Source: JBNLBT01 sp050303435
GTDB lineage: Bacteria; Pseudomonadota; Gammaproteobacteria; Xanthomonadales; Marinicellaceae
Length of the DNA stretch: 14,819 nt
Direction: 5' to 3'
NCBI GenBank assembly: GCA_050303435.1
Contig: JBNLBT010000082.1
Span: 1 to 14,819, forward strand
This document shows positions 6,384-14,127 of this stretch, piece by piece. The translations under genes and the position numbers were made by a program. Under the pieces are notes generated by a model. The model was given only the letters and a program-made list of their open reading frames with translations, did not search any database and was not told the origin of the DNA. Every line of letters starts with the position of its first letter. Position 1 is the stretch's first letter.

Positions 6384-7007
6384 ATGCCACGAAGCAAAAG
6401 TTCACACCGATGGCTGAAAGAACATTTTGATGATCACTATGTGAAACTGTCGCAACAGCACGGCTATCGGGCGCGTTCAGCCTTCAAGCTGGAAGAGTTG
6501 GCAGACAAGTACGATCTGTTCAAGAATGTTCGGGCGGTGGTGGATCTGGGCGCGGCACCGGGTGGCTGGTGTCAGGTGGCCAAGCACCATTTGCCGGCCG
6601 AGGCGCGGGTGATTGGTCTGGATTTGCTGGAAATCGACCCGTTGCCTGGCGTGGACCTGATGCAGGGTGATTTCCGCGAAAACGCAGTGCTGGATGCGTT
6701 GATGCAACGACTGGACGGCGCGCAGATAGACCTTGTTTTATCTGACATGGCCCCCAATATGAGTGGCATGAGTGCCATTGATCAGCCCAAGTCAATGTAC
6801 CTGGCTGAACTGGCACTGGATTTTTGTCAACAATGTCTGAATGTTGGCGGCCATTTTGTGGTCAAACTGTTTCAGGGCGAAGGGTTCGATGAATACCTGC
6901 AGCAACTGAGGCAATCGTTTGAGCGGGTCGTCATCAAAAAACCAAAGGCCTCTAGGCCCCGCAGCAAGGAGGTGTATGCGGTGGCACTGGGCAAGAAAGA
7001 CATTTAA
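6384..7007 (+). CDS. rlmE: 23S rRNA (uridine-2'-O-)-methyltransferase RlmE (RrmJ/FtsJ)
   Basis: This 207-residue enzyme methylates the 2'-O of the conserved A-loop uridine (U2552 in E. coli) of 23S rRNA with S-adenosylmethionine, a late step in 50S maturation. The SAM site is DLGAAPGGW (54-62). The catalytic K-D-K-E tetrad is complete: K35, D121 (in SDMAPNMSG), K161 (in VVKLFQGEG) and E196 (in SKEVYAVA). Length matches E. coli RlmE (209). It heads a plus-strand gene run and lies 16 bases before ftsH, an order kept across gammaproteobacteria. The start at ATG 6384 has no Shine-Dalgarno sequence, but the leader is very A/T-rich, which can aid ribosome binding. No other start gives the family N-terminus. 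Confidence 0.96.
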   Translation: MPRSKSSHRWLKEHFDDHYVKLSQQHGYRARSAFKLEELADKYDLFKNVRAVVDLGAAPGGWCQVAKHHLPAEARVIGLDLLEIDPLPGVDLMQGDFRENAVLDALMQRLDGAQIDLVLSDMAPNMSGMSAIDQPKSMYLAELALDFCQQCLNVGGHFVVKLFQGEGFDEYLQQLRQSFERVVIKKPKASRPRSKEVYAVALGKKDI

Positions 7008-7023
7008 TTACGAGAGATTGATT

Positions 7024-8964
7024 TTGAACAACATTGCGAAGAATTTACTCCTCTGGATTGTGGTTTTGATGGTGCTGATGTCGGTGTTCAGCTCCATGCT
7101 GCAGCAACCCACGCAGCAGTCGGAAGTGCCGTATTCGGATTTCATCAAAATGGTGCACAACAACCAGATCCAGTCGGTCGTGATTGAGCATGAAACGTTC
7201 ATGCACCGTCTGATCACTGCGCAGACGGTGAACGGCGAAACATTGATGATCCAGGGCGGCAGCGATCCGAATCTGGAAGACGATTTGATCGAATACGATG
7301 TGCAATACAAAGTGTTGCCACCGCAACAGGAAAGCTGGGGCTGGCGCATCTTTGAAACGGTGTTTCCGATTCTGTTGTTCATCGGTCTGTTTTTCCTGAT
7401 CATGCGTCAGATGCAGGGCGGTGGTGGCAAAGGCGGCGCCATGAGTTTCGGTCGCAGCAAAGCCAAACTGCTGAACGAAGAAAACAATAAAGTCACCTTT
7501 GCCGACATGGCTGGAGCCGAAGAAGCCAAGGAAGAAGTCGCCGAAGTGGTGGATTTCCTCAAAGATCCAAGCAAATTTCACAAACTGGGTGGCCACATTC
7601 CGCGCGGCATATTGATGGTCGGACCGCCGGGCACCGGTAAAACCTTGCTGGCCCGCGCAATCGCCGGTGAAGCCAAGGTGCCGTTTTTCACCATCTCGGG
7701 TTCGGATTTCGTGGAAATGTTTGTCGGCGTCGGTGCGTCGCGGGTCCGAGACATGTTTGAACAGGCAAAGAAAAACGCACCGTGCATCATCTTCATCGAT
7801 GAAATCGACGCGGTCGGCCGTCAACGCGGCGCCGGACTCGGCGGCGGGCACGATGAACGCGAACAGACGCTCAACCAATTGCTGGTTGAAATGGACGGTT
7901 TTGAAGGCAATGAAGGCGTGATTGTGATCGCCGCGACCAACCGTCCGGATGTGCTTGATCCGGCATTGCTCAGACCCGGTCGTTTTGATCGCCAGGTGGT
8001 GGTGCCTTTGCCAGACATTCGTGGCCGCGAGGCCATCCTCAAGGTGCACATGAAAAAAGTGCCGGTGGGCGAAGACGTCAAACCGGGCATCATTGCCCGC
8101 GGCACACCGGGATTTTCTGGTGCGGACCTGGCCAATCTGGTCAATGAAGCGGCCTTGTTTGCTGCGCGTCAGAATGCAACGGAAGTCAACATGGAGATGT
8201 TCGACAAGGCCAAAGACAAGATCATGATGGGCGCCGAGCGGCGTTCCATGGTGATGAGTGAGGCGGAAAAACGCAACACCGCCTACCACGAGGCTGGACA
8301 CGCCATTGTGGGATTGAAGGTGCCTCACCACGATCCGGTGTACAAAGTCACCATCATCCCGCGGGGACGGGCCCTGGGTGTGACCATGTTTTTGCCCGAA
8401 GAAGACAAATATTCGTACAGCAAGGCGGCGCTGGAAAGTCAGATATCCAGTCTTTACGGTGGGCGCATCGCTGAAGAACTCATCGGCGGTGTTGATGCAG
8501 TGACCACCGGTGCATCCAACGACATTGAACGGGCCACTCACATTGCCCGCAGCATGGTGACCAAATGGGGCCTGTCCGATGAACTGGGCCCGCTGTCCTA
8601 TTCAGAGGACGAGGGCGAAGTGTTTCTCGGTCGCCAGGTCACCCAACACAAACACATGTCGGACAAAACCGCCGATGAAATCGACAAAACCGTGCGCCAG
8701 ATCATTGACCGCAACTACCGCCGTGCGGAAAAAATTCTCAACGACAACATGGACATTCTGCACACCATGGCCGATGCCCTGATGAAGTACGAGACCATCG
8801 ACAAGGCGCAGATCGATGAAATCATGCAAGGCAAGGAACCGACCCCGCCGGAAGGCTGGGTGGCGCCCGATGACCGGGATGGTGACGACGGCGATGGCGG
8901 CAAGAAGAAACCAGCCAAGGACAAAAAATCTTCGCCGATTGGCGGCCCCGCTGAACAAACCTGA
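7024..8964 (+). CDS. ftsH: ATP-dependent zinc metalloprotease FtsH
   Basis: FtsH is a hexameric inner-membrane AAA+ protease that degrades misassembled membrane proteins and regulators such as LpxC and sigma-32. I place the start at TTG 7024, giving 646 residues beginning MNNIAKNLLLW like known FtsH, with GAGAG (7012-7016) 7 bases upstream. A longer open frame reaches back into rlmE, but its sequence there is not FtsH-like. Domains in order: membrane segment 1 (about 8-25), periplasmic part, membrane segment 2 (about 109-129), Walker A GPPGTGKT (200-207), pore loop with FVG, Walker B with D259/E260, second region of homology ATNRPDVLDPALLRPGRFDRQ, zinc site HEAGH (422-426) and third ligand D500 in SNDIERAT. 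The zinc and nucleotide residues are intact. The C-terminal tail is a variable, highly charged stretch rich in Asp, Gly and Lys. It is followed 14 bases later by folP. Confidence 0.95.
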   Translation: MNNIAKNLLLWIVVLMVLMSVFSSMLQQPTQQSEVPYSDFIKMVHNNQIQSVVIEHETFMHRLITAQTVNGETLMIQGGSDPNLEDDLIEYDVQYKVLPPQQESWGWRIFETVFPILLFIGLFFLIMRQMQGGGGKGGAMSFGRSKAKLLNEENNKVTFADMAGAEEAKEEVAEVVDFLKDPSKFHKLGGHIPRGILMVGPPGTGKTLLARAIAGEAKVPFFTISGSDFVEMFVGVGASRVRDMFEQAKKNAPCIIFIDEIDAVGRQRGAGLGGGHDEREQTLNQLLVEMDGFEGNEGVIVIAATNRPDVLDPALLRPGRFDRQVVVPLPDIRGREAILKVHMKKVPVGEDVKPGIIARGTPGFSGADLANLVNEAALFAARQNATEVNMEMFDKAKDKIMMGAERRSMVMSEAEKRNTAYHEAGHAIVGLKVPHHDPVYKVTIIPRGRALGVTMFLPEEDKYSYSKAALESQISSLYGGRIAEELIGGVDAVTTGASNDIERATHIARSMVTKWGLSDELGPLSYSEDEGEVFLGRQVTQHKHMSDKTADEIDKTVRQIIDRNYRRAEKILNDNMDILHTMADALMKYETIDKAQIDEIMQGKEPTPPEGWVAPDDRDGDDGDGGKKKPAKDKKSSPIGGPAEQT

Positions 8965-8978
8965 CAGAGCGGTTCAGC

Positions 8979-9779
8979 ATGCGTGATTACCGCATCATGG
9001 GGGTTGTCAATGTGACCCCCGATTCGTTTTCTGATGGGGGACGGTTCTTCGATCCTGAGGCGGCCATCCAACACGCCAGCGCATTGATCAACGAAGGCGC
9101 CGACATCTTGGACATCGGCGGCGAGTCGACTCGGCCAGGCGCCGATGCGGTGAGTTCTGCGGATGAATGCCGTCGGGTGTTGCCGGTGTTGCAAGGCATC
9201 AAGGCGCGGCACCCTGATCAGGCGGTCTCGATCGACACCAGCAAAACCGAAGTGATGCGGGCAGCACTCGAGCAGGGTGCCGACATGATCAATGACGTCA
9301 ATGCATTGCAGGCGAGTGGTGCCGAGACTTTGATCGCCGAGGCGGGCGTGCCGGTGTGTTTGATGCACAAGCAGGGCGACCCGAAAACCATGCAACTCAA
9401 TCCCAATTATGCCGATGTGGTCGGTGCCGTAAAGGATTTCTTTCAGCGGCGAATTGATGCCTGTCTGTCGTCCGGCATAAAAGAGGAACAGATCGTTCTG
9501 GATCCGGGGTTTGGTTTTGGCAAGACCTTGCAGCACAACATGGCGTTGATGAACGCCCTCGATGAATTTAAACGCATGGGTTTCAAAACGCTGGTCGGTG
9601 TGTCGATGAAATCCATGATTGGTGACATGACCGGGCGACCGGTTGATCAACGGTTGTATGGATCACTGGCCGCGGTGCAATACGCGTACCTGAAGGGCGC
9701 GGACATTTTCAGGGTGCATCACGTGGCCGCCACGGCCGATGTTCTGGCGGTCAGTTCAATGCTGAAAAATCATGGTTAA
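8979..9779 (+). CDS. folP: Dihydropteroate synthase
   Basis: This 266-residue TIM-barrel enzyme joins 6-hydroxymethyl-dihydropterin pyrophosphate to p-aminobenzoate in folate synthesis and is the target of sulfonamides. Conserved parts present are NVTPDSFSDGG (from N11), DIGGESTRPGA (from D45), SIDTSK with D86, IND (N105, D106), DPGFGFGKT (from D175, K182) and RVH (R245, H247). Two positions are atypical. The usual S-R-K triplet near the end reads S-M-K (M210, K211), and the usual RVHDV reads RVHHV (H248). The N-terminus is short, with only six residues before the first strand motif. There is no upstream in-frame ATG, GTG or TTG between the ftsH stop and this ATG. It overlaps glmM by 8 bases. 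Confidence 0.93.
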   Translation: MRDYRIMGVVNVTPDSFSDGGRFFDPEAAIQHASALINEGADILDIGGESTRPGADAVSSADECRRVLPVLQGIKARHPDQAVSIDTSKTEVMRAALEQGADMINDVNALQASGAETLIAEAGVPVCLMHKQGDPKTMQLNPNYADVVGAVKDFFQRRIDACLSSGIKEEQIVLDPGFGFGKTLQHNMALMNALDEFKRMGFKTLVGVSMKSMIGDMTGRPVDQRLYGSLAAVQYAYLKGADIFRVHHVAATADVLAVSSMLKNHG

Positions 9780-11112
9780 AAAATATTTTGGAACAGACGG
9801 CATCCGCGGGCGCGTGGGCGGCGGCATTTTGACCGCAGAATTTGTGCTCAGACTGGGGCACGCGGCCGGACGTGTGCTGGGCCCGAAGTCCAGCAAGAAC
9901 ACATTGATCATTGGCAAGGACACACGGGTATCCGGCTACATGTTCGAATCGGCACTGGAGGCCGGGTTGTCGGCCGCCGGATGCCACATCATGCTGCTGG
10001 GGCCCATGCCAACACCGGCCATCGCCTGGTTGACGCGCACCATGCACGCCAGTGCCGGCATCGTCATCAGCGCATCTCACAACCCCTACCACGACAATGG
10101 CATCAAGTTTTTCAATGCCAGCGGCGAGAAACTCAGCGACGCCGATGAGTTGGCCATTGAGGCCTTGTTGGATCAGCCCATGCAGACGGCCGAATCAGCT
10201 CATCTGGGCAAGGCGCGGCGCATCGATGACGCCGCCGGACGCTACATTGAATACTGCAAGAATTCATTCGGACGCAGCGCATTGGATGGATTAAAAATCG
10301 TGATCGATTGCGCCCATGGGGCCTGTTATCACATTGCTCCCAACGTTTTTTCGGAATTGGGCGCGGATGTGGTGACGCTGGGTGTGCAGCCGGACGGGTT
10401 CAACATCAATGCCGATTGCGGATCGACGCACCCCGAAGTTTTGGCGGAAAAAGTGCTCGATGTGAAAGCCGATGTGGGCATTGCGCTGGATGGCGACGGC
10501 GACCGCGTGGTCATGGTGGATCACACCGGGCAGGTGGTGGACGGCGATCAGTTGATTTATCTGGTGGCCCGGCATTTGCACAGCACCGGCCGATTGCACG
10601 GTGGTGTGGTGGGCACGGTGATGTCTAACCAGGGCATGGAGAACGGATTGCGGGAACTGGGCATTGAATTTGTCCGTGCTGCAGTGGGCGATCGGCACGT
10701 GCATCAGCAATTGACCGCGCGCGGCTGGTTGTTGGGCGGTGAATCTTCAGGCCACATCCTCAATCTGGATGTCTCAACCACAGGCGATGGCATCATCAGC
10801 GCATTGATGGTGCTGCGCGTGATGCTTGAACGGGACCGCAGTCTGTCTGAATTATCCGCTGAAATGGACGTGTATCCGCAGGTATTGGAGAACATCGTTT
10901 GTGACAACCCGTCTGAACTGGCCAGCCACACCGAACTAAAGAAAAAAGCCGATCAAATTGATGCGCAACTGGGCGATGCCGGCCGTGTACTGATACGTGC
11001 ATCGGGTACGGAGCCGAAACTGCGCATCATGGTCGAAGCCCGCGACGCCGACCGCGCACGGCATTGCGTCAATGAATTAATCACCACCACCCGGAGTCTT
11101 TTGGATTCATGA
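9772..11112 (+). CDS. glmM: Phosphoglucosamine mutase GlmM
   Basis: This 446-residue cytoplasmic enzyme converts glucosamine-6-phosphate to glucosamine-1-phosphate, the step before GlmU makes UDP-GlcNAc for peptidoglycan and LPS. The N-terminus has the family FGTDGIRG. The phosphoserine loop is SASHNP with S102 as phosphorylated residue, as in E. coli. The Mg2+ loop is DGDGDR (240-245), the sugar-binding loop is GGESSGH, and the C-terminal phosphate-binding loop is RASGTEPKLRIMVEA. All key residues are intact and the length is normal. The start overlaps the end of folP (ATGGTTAA, 8 bases), and its TGA overlaps the next ATG by 4 bases, so translation is probably coupled both ways. The folP-glmM pairing is standard for gammaproteobacteria; what follows is not. 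Confidence 0.96.
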   Translation: MVKKYFGTDGIRGRVGGGILTAEFVLRLGHAAGRVLGPKSSKNTLIIGKDTRVSGYMFESALEAGLSAAGCHIMLLGPMPTPAIAWLTRTMHASAGIVISASHNPYHDNGIKFFNASGEKLSDADELAIEALLDQPMQTAESAHLGKARRIDDAAGRYIEYCKNSFGRSALDGLKIVIDCAHGACYHIAPNVFSELGADVVTLGVQPDGFNINADCGSTHPEVLAEKVLDVKADVGIALDGDGDRVVMVDHTGQVVDGDQLIYLVARHLHSTGRLHGGVVGTVMSNQGMENGLRELGIEFVRAAVGDRHVHQQLTARGWLLGGESSGHILNLDVSTTGDGIISALMVLRVMLERDRSLSELSAEMDVYPQVLENIVCDNPSELASHTELKKKADQIDAQLGDAGRVLIRASGTEPKLRIMVEARDADRARHCVNELITTTRSLLDS

Positions 11113-12185
11113 AAAATTTGACATTGATTTTGCTGCTGACCATGCCGGTCATGGCCTTGTGTGAAACGTATGAGCCGTCACTTGATCTGATCAGCGGCGC
11201 CAACCAGCTGACCTTTGAAGGTCAGCGGTCCGGAGAAAGTTATTTTTCCGCAGACGGCACGCAGCTGGTGTTTCAAAGCGAACGTGAACCAGGCAATCCA
11301 TTTTATCAAATCTATTTGATGGATCTGGAGTTCGGTGACACGCGACTGATATCGCCGGGGTACGGCAAAACCACCTGCGCCTGGATTCATCCCGACGGCG
11401 AACAGATACTGTTTGCCTCAACCCATCTGGACCCCGAGGCCCGCGACAAACAGACGCAGGAACTCGAGTTTCGCGCCTCAGGTCAACAGCGGCGCTACGC
11501 CTGGGATTACGATGAACATTTTGATTTGTTTGTGCGACAGGGCGATGACTTCAAGCGCCTGACCCATGAACGCGGTTACGACGCCGAGGGCAGCTTTTCT
11601 CCCGACGGGCAGTGGATCGCTTTTGCGTCCAATCGCCTGGCCTACAGTGAACCCATGAGCGCACGCGATGCCGAACTGTTCAAAGTCGATCAATCCTTTA
11701 TGATGGACATTTACCTGATGCGAGCCGATGGCAGCGATGTGCGACGCCTGACCACCAGCAAAGGCTACGACGGTGGCCCGTTTTTCTCCCCGGACGGCAA
11801 AAAGATTGTGTGGCGACGCTTCTCTGAGGATGGCGCCACCGCGGAAATCTACACCATGAACATCGATGGCACTGAGCAGCGCCAGATCACGCGCCTGAAC
11901 GCGATGTCCTGGGCGCCGTACTATCACCCCAGTGGCCGCTACATCATTTTCACCAATAACCTCAACGGGTTTGCGAACTTTGAATTGTATCTGGTTGATT
12001 CCGAAGGTAAAAAAGAGCCCATTCGAGTCACCAATCTGGCCGGATTTGATGGCTTGCCGGTGTTTTCACCCGATGGCCAGTCCTTGTATTGGACCTCGCA
12101 GAAAAACAACGACGGCAAATCGCAGATACACCGCGGTCACTGGGACCATGAACAGGCTTTGAAATTACTGGAGTTGAATCAATGA
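11109..12185 (+). CDS. Exported TolB-like beta-propeller protein (PD40 repeats)
   Basis: This 358-residue protein has an N-terminal signal peptide (basic start, hydrophobic 4-17, probable cleavage after C18; the cysteine does not sit in a proper lipobox). The rest carries six WD40-like PD40 repeats, near residues 43-56, 88-103, 160-173, 221-236, 269-283 and 316-330. They follow the pattern SPDGxxIxFxS, with variants HPDG and HPSG. This predicts a six-bladed propeller in the periplasm or outside, a binding scaffold rather than an enzyme. It is not TolB itself: the N-terminal TolB domain is absent and no tol-pal genes are near. The ATG overlaps the glmM stop (ATGA), and its own TGA overlaps the ATG of the M28 peptidase gene, so the two are almost certainly made together. 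Related propeller domains occur next to or fused with peptidases; the partner here is unknown. Confidence 0.82.
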   Translation: MKNLTLILLLTMPVMALCETYEPSLDLISGANQLTFEGQRSGESYFSADGTQLVFQSEREPGNPFYQIYLMDLEFGDTRLISPGYGKTTCAWIHPDGEQILFASTHLDPEARDKQTQELEFRASGQQRRYAWDYDEHFDLFVRQGDDFKRLTHERGYDAEGSFSPDGQWIAFASNRLAYSEPMSARDAELFKVDQSFMMDIYLMRADGSDVRRLTTSKGYDGGPFFSPDGKKIVWRRFSEDGATAEIYTMNIDGTEQRQITRLNAMSWAPYYHPSGRYIIFTNNLNGFANFELYLVDSEGKKEPIRVTNLAGFDGLPVFSPDGQSLYWTSQKNNDGKSQIHRGHWDHEQALKLLELNQ

Positions 12186-13987
12186 AAATCATTACAGCCT
12201 TGGCGTTGTTGCATTGGACGGTACTGGCAGGGGCCGGAGAGCCTGCCGTCAGCGCTGAAGACGTGCGCGCCCACATTGAAACCCTGACCGGATTTGGTGG
12301 CCGTTTGACCGGCTCAGAGAGTGAACGCAAGGCGGCCGAATACATCCAGCAACAATTCCGCCGGATCGGACTGCAACCCTGGCAGGGCGACGAGTATCTG
12401 GATCAATTTGAATTCACCGCTGGCACGCATCTGGGGGCCAACAATGCGCTGCAGGTCAATGGCAAAACACTTAAGCTGGATCGCGAGTATCGGCCCATGG
12501 TTTTTTCCGGGCAGGGTGAATACGCCGCGGCCCCGGTGGTGTTTGCCGGCTATGGCATCACACTGCCTGAACATTTCAAGGACAGCGAGCCTTACGATGC
12601 CTACACGCACCTGGATGTTAAAGACAAATGGGTGCTGGTGCTGCGTTTCATGCCGGAAGACATCACGCCGGAACGGCGCGTGGAAATGAACGCCTTTTCC
12701 AGCGAACGCGCCAAGGCATTGACGGCCAGACAGCTCGGTGCCAAAGGTTTGTTGGTGGTGACCGGACCCAACACCGAGGTCAAGGAAGAGCTGATTCCAC
12801 TGAAATTTGACGCGTCCACTGCGCAGGGGTCCCTGCCTGTGATCTCCATTTCACGCAAAGTGGTGAAAAAATGGTTCAAGCGCGCAGACAAAGATTTAAA
12901 CGACTTGCAGAAACGTTTGGATGCCGGCGACATGGTGATGGGTTTTGAGTTACCGGACGTGCAATTGTCAGCCGCTGTAGAGCTGGTGCAGGAAAAACAG
13001 CAGGGCGTCAATGTGATCGGTGTGCTGAAAGGTTCAGGCGAGCAGGCGGCCATTGCCGTGGGCGCGCATTACGATCATCTGGGTCACGGAGAAGGCGCTT
13101 CATCGCTGGCGCGCAGCGGTGAAGAAAACCAGGTACACCCCGGCGCCGATGACAACGCCTCGGGCGTGGCCGGCATGCTGGAAATGGCCGAATGGCTGGC
13201 CGACCTGCAGCGTCAGGGGCGGTTTAAACCGCAACGCGATGTGGTGTTTGTGGCCTGGTCGGGCGAAGAGCTGGGATTGCTGGGCTCCAATGATTTTGTC
13301 AAACAGTTTGGAAAGAATGACATCTCCGATCATTTCATGGCTTATCTGAATCTCGACATGGTGGGGCGATTGCGCGATGCGGTGGTGTTGCAGGGCACCG
13401 GTTCTGCCAAAGACTGGCCAGGCATCATTGAAAAACGCAATGTGCCGGTGGGTCTGAACATCACCCTGCAGCAGGACGCCTACTTGCCGACCGACGCGAT
13501 GAGTTTTTATCTGTTCAAAATTCCCATTCTTTCGGCCTTCACCGGTTCCCACAGTGAATACCATTCACCGCGCGACACCACCGATTTGATCAATTTTCAG
13601 GGCAACGCCGACATTGCACGATTGATGGCCCTGATTGCCCGTGACCTGGCGTCCCGCACGACAGCACTGGTGCATCAATCCATGGAGCGTGAGCAGCAGG
13701 AAGGCACGCGCGGCGGCATGCGCGTGTATTTCGGCAGCATTCCGGATTATGCCAGCGGCGATGTTAAAGGCGTGTTGCTCTCCGGAGCCACGGCAGGTGG
13801 CCCTGCGCATCAGGCCGGCATTCGCGGCGGCGATGTGATCATTGAACTGGCGGGCACCGTGATTGAAAACATTTACGATTACACCACCGTGTTGCAGGCA
13901 CTCAAAGTGGGTGAGCCTGTGACGGTGAAATTGCGCCGCGGTGATGAGGTGCTGGAAGTGCAGGTGACACCCACCTCACGCCAATGA
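12182..13987 (+). CDS. Exported M28 family zinc aminopeptidase with PA and PDZ domains
   Basis: This 601-residue protein has a signal peptide (probable cleavage after A18 in LAGAGEP) and should act in the periplasm or outside the cell. Residues about 115-235 look like a protease-associated (PA) insert. The M28 catalytic domain follows (about 270-490) with all expected co-catalytic zinc residues: H296 in GAHYDH, bridging D323 in GADDNASG, general base E362 and ligand E363 in SGEELGLLGS, D392 in NLDMVG and H461 in EYHSPRDT. A C-terminal PDZ domain (about 510-600, with GDVIIELAGTVI) would bind peptide or protein tails. The family removes N-terminal residues from peptides; the exact specificity is not readable. 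The start overlaps the stop of the propeller gene by 4 bases (ATGA). It is the last gene of the long plus-strand run, followed by a hairpin 78 bases downstream. Confidence 0.9.
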   Translation: MKIITALALLHWTVLAGAGEPAVSAEDVRAHIETLTGFGGRLTGSESERKAAEYIQQQFRRIGLQPWQGDEYLDQFEFTAGTHLGANNALQVNGKTLKLDREYRPMVFSGQGEYAAAPVVFAGYGITLPEHFKDSEPYDAYTHLDVKDKWVLVLRFMPEDITPERRVEMNAFSSERAKALTARQLGAKGLLVVTGPNTEVKEELIPLKFDASTAQGSLPVISISRKVVKKWFKRADKDLNDLQKRLDAGDMVMGFELPDVQLSAAVELVQEKQQGVNVIGVLKGSGEQAAIAVGAHYDHLGHGEGASSLARSGEENQVHPGADDNASGVAGMLEMAEWLADLQRQGRFKPQRDVVFVAWSGEELGLLGSNDFVKQFGKNDISDHFMAYLNLDMVGRLRDAVVLQGTGSAKDWPGIIEKRNVPVGLNITLQQDAYLPTDAMSFYLFKIPILSAFTGSHSEYHSPRDTTDLINFQGNADIARLMALIARDLASRTTALVHQSMEREQQEGTRGGMRVYFGSIPDYASGDVKGVLLSGATAGGPAHQAGIRGGDVIIELAGTVIENIYDYTTVLQALKVGEPVTVKLRRGDEVLEVQVTPTSRQ

Positions 13988-14064
13988 TTGGCATGGGCCG
14001 ATGCTTGCGCGCTTGAAGCCCGCTTTGGGTGATGAGGATTGCTGGCCCAATCCACAAAGTTCAG

Positions 14065-14107
14065 CTGCGTTCCGAGGTTAATTTCGGAACGCAGGTTCAT
14101 GTTTTTT
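14065..14107. terminator. Long hairpin with displaced T-run between convergent genes
   Basis: CTGCGTTCCGA (14065-14075) and TCGGAACGCAG (14084-14094) form a perfect 11-bp stem with an 8-base loop. On the plus strand six T residues (14102-14107) follow 7 bases after the stem. That is farther than in a classic terminator, but the hairpin is well placed to end the operon that finishes at 13987. On the minus strand no good T-run follows. The rest of the gap 13988-14127 shows no gene. Confidence 0.6.
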
Positions 14108-14127
14108 CTGCATTTTTTCTCGACGCT

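Noticed and set aside
6919..7023. N-terminal extension of FtsH starting inside rlmE
   Set aside because: These 35 codons read the rlmE sequence in another frame and look unlike any FtsH N-terminus; the TTG at 7024 restores the family start.
7045..8541. 498-codon open frame on the minus strand opposite ftsH
   Set aside because: The plus strand encodes an intact FtsH with all motifs. The antisense translation has no recognisable domain, is rich in His and Arg as codon-bias shadows are, and has no promoter or ribosome binding site.
11109..12185. TolB of the Tol-Pal system
   Set aside because: Only the propeller repeats are shared. The TolB N-terminal domain is missing and no tolQRA or pal genes are adjacent.
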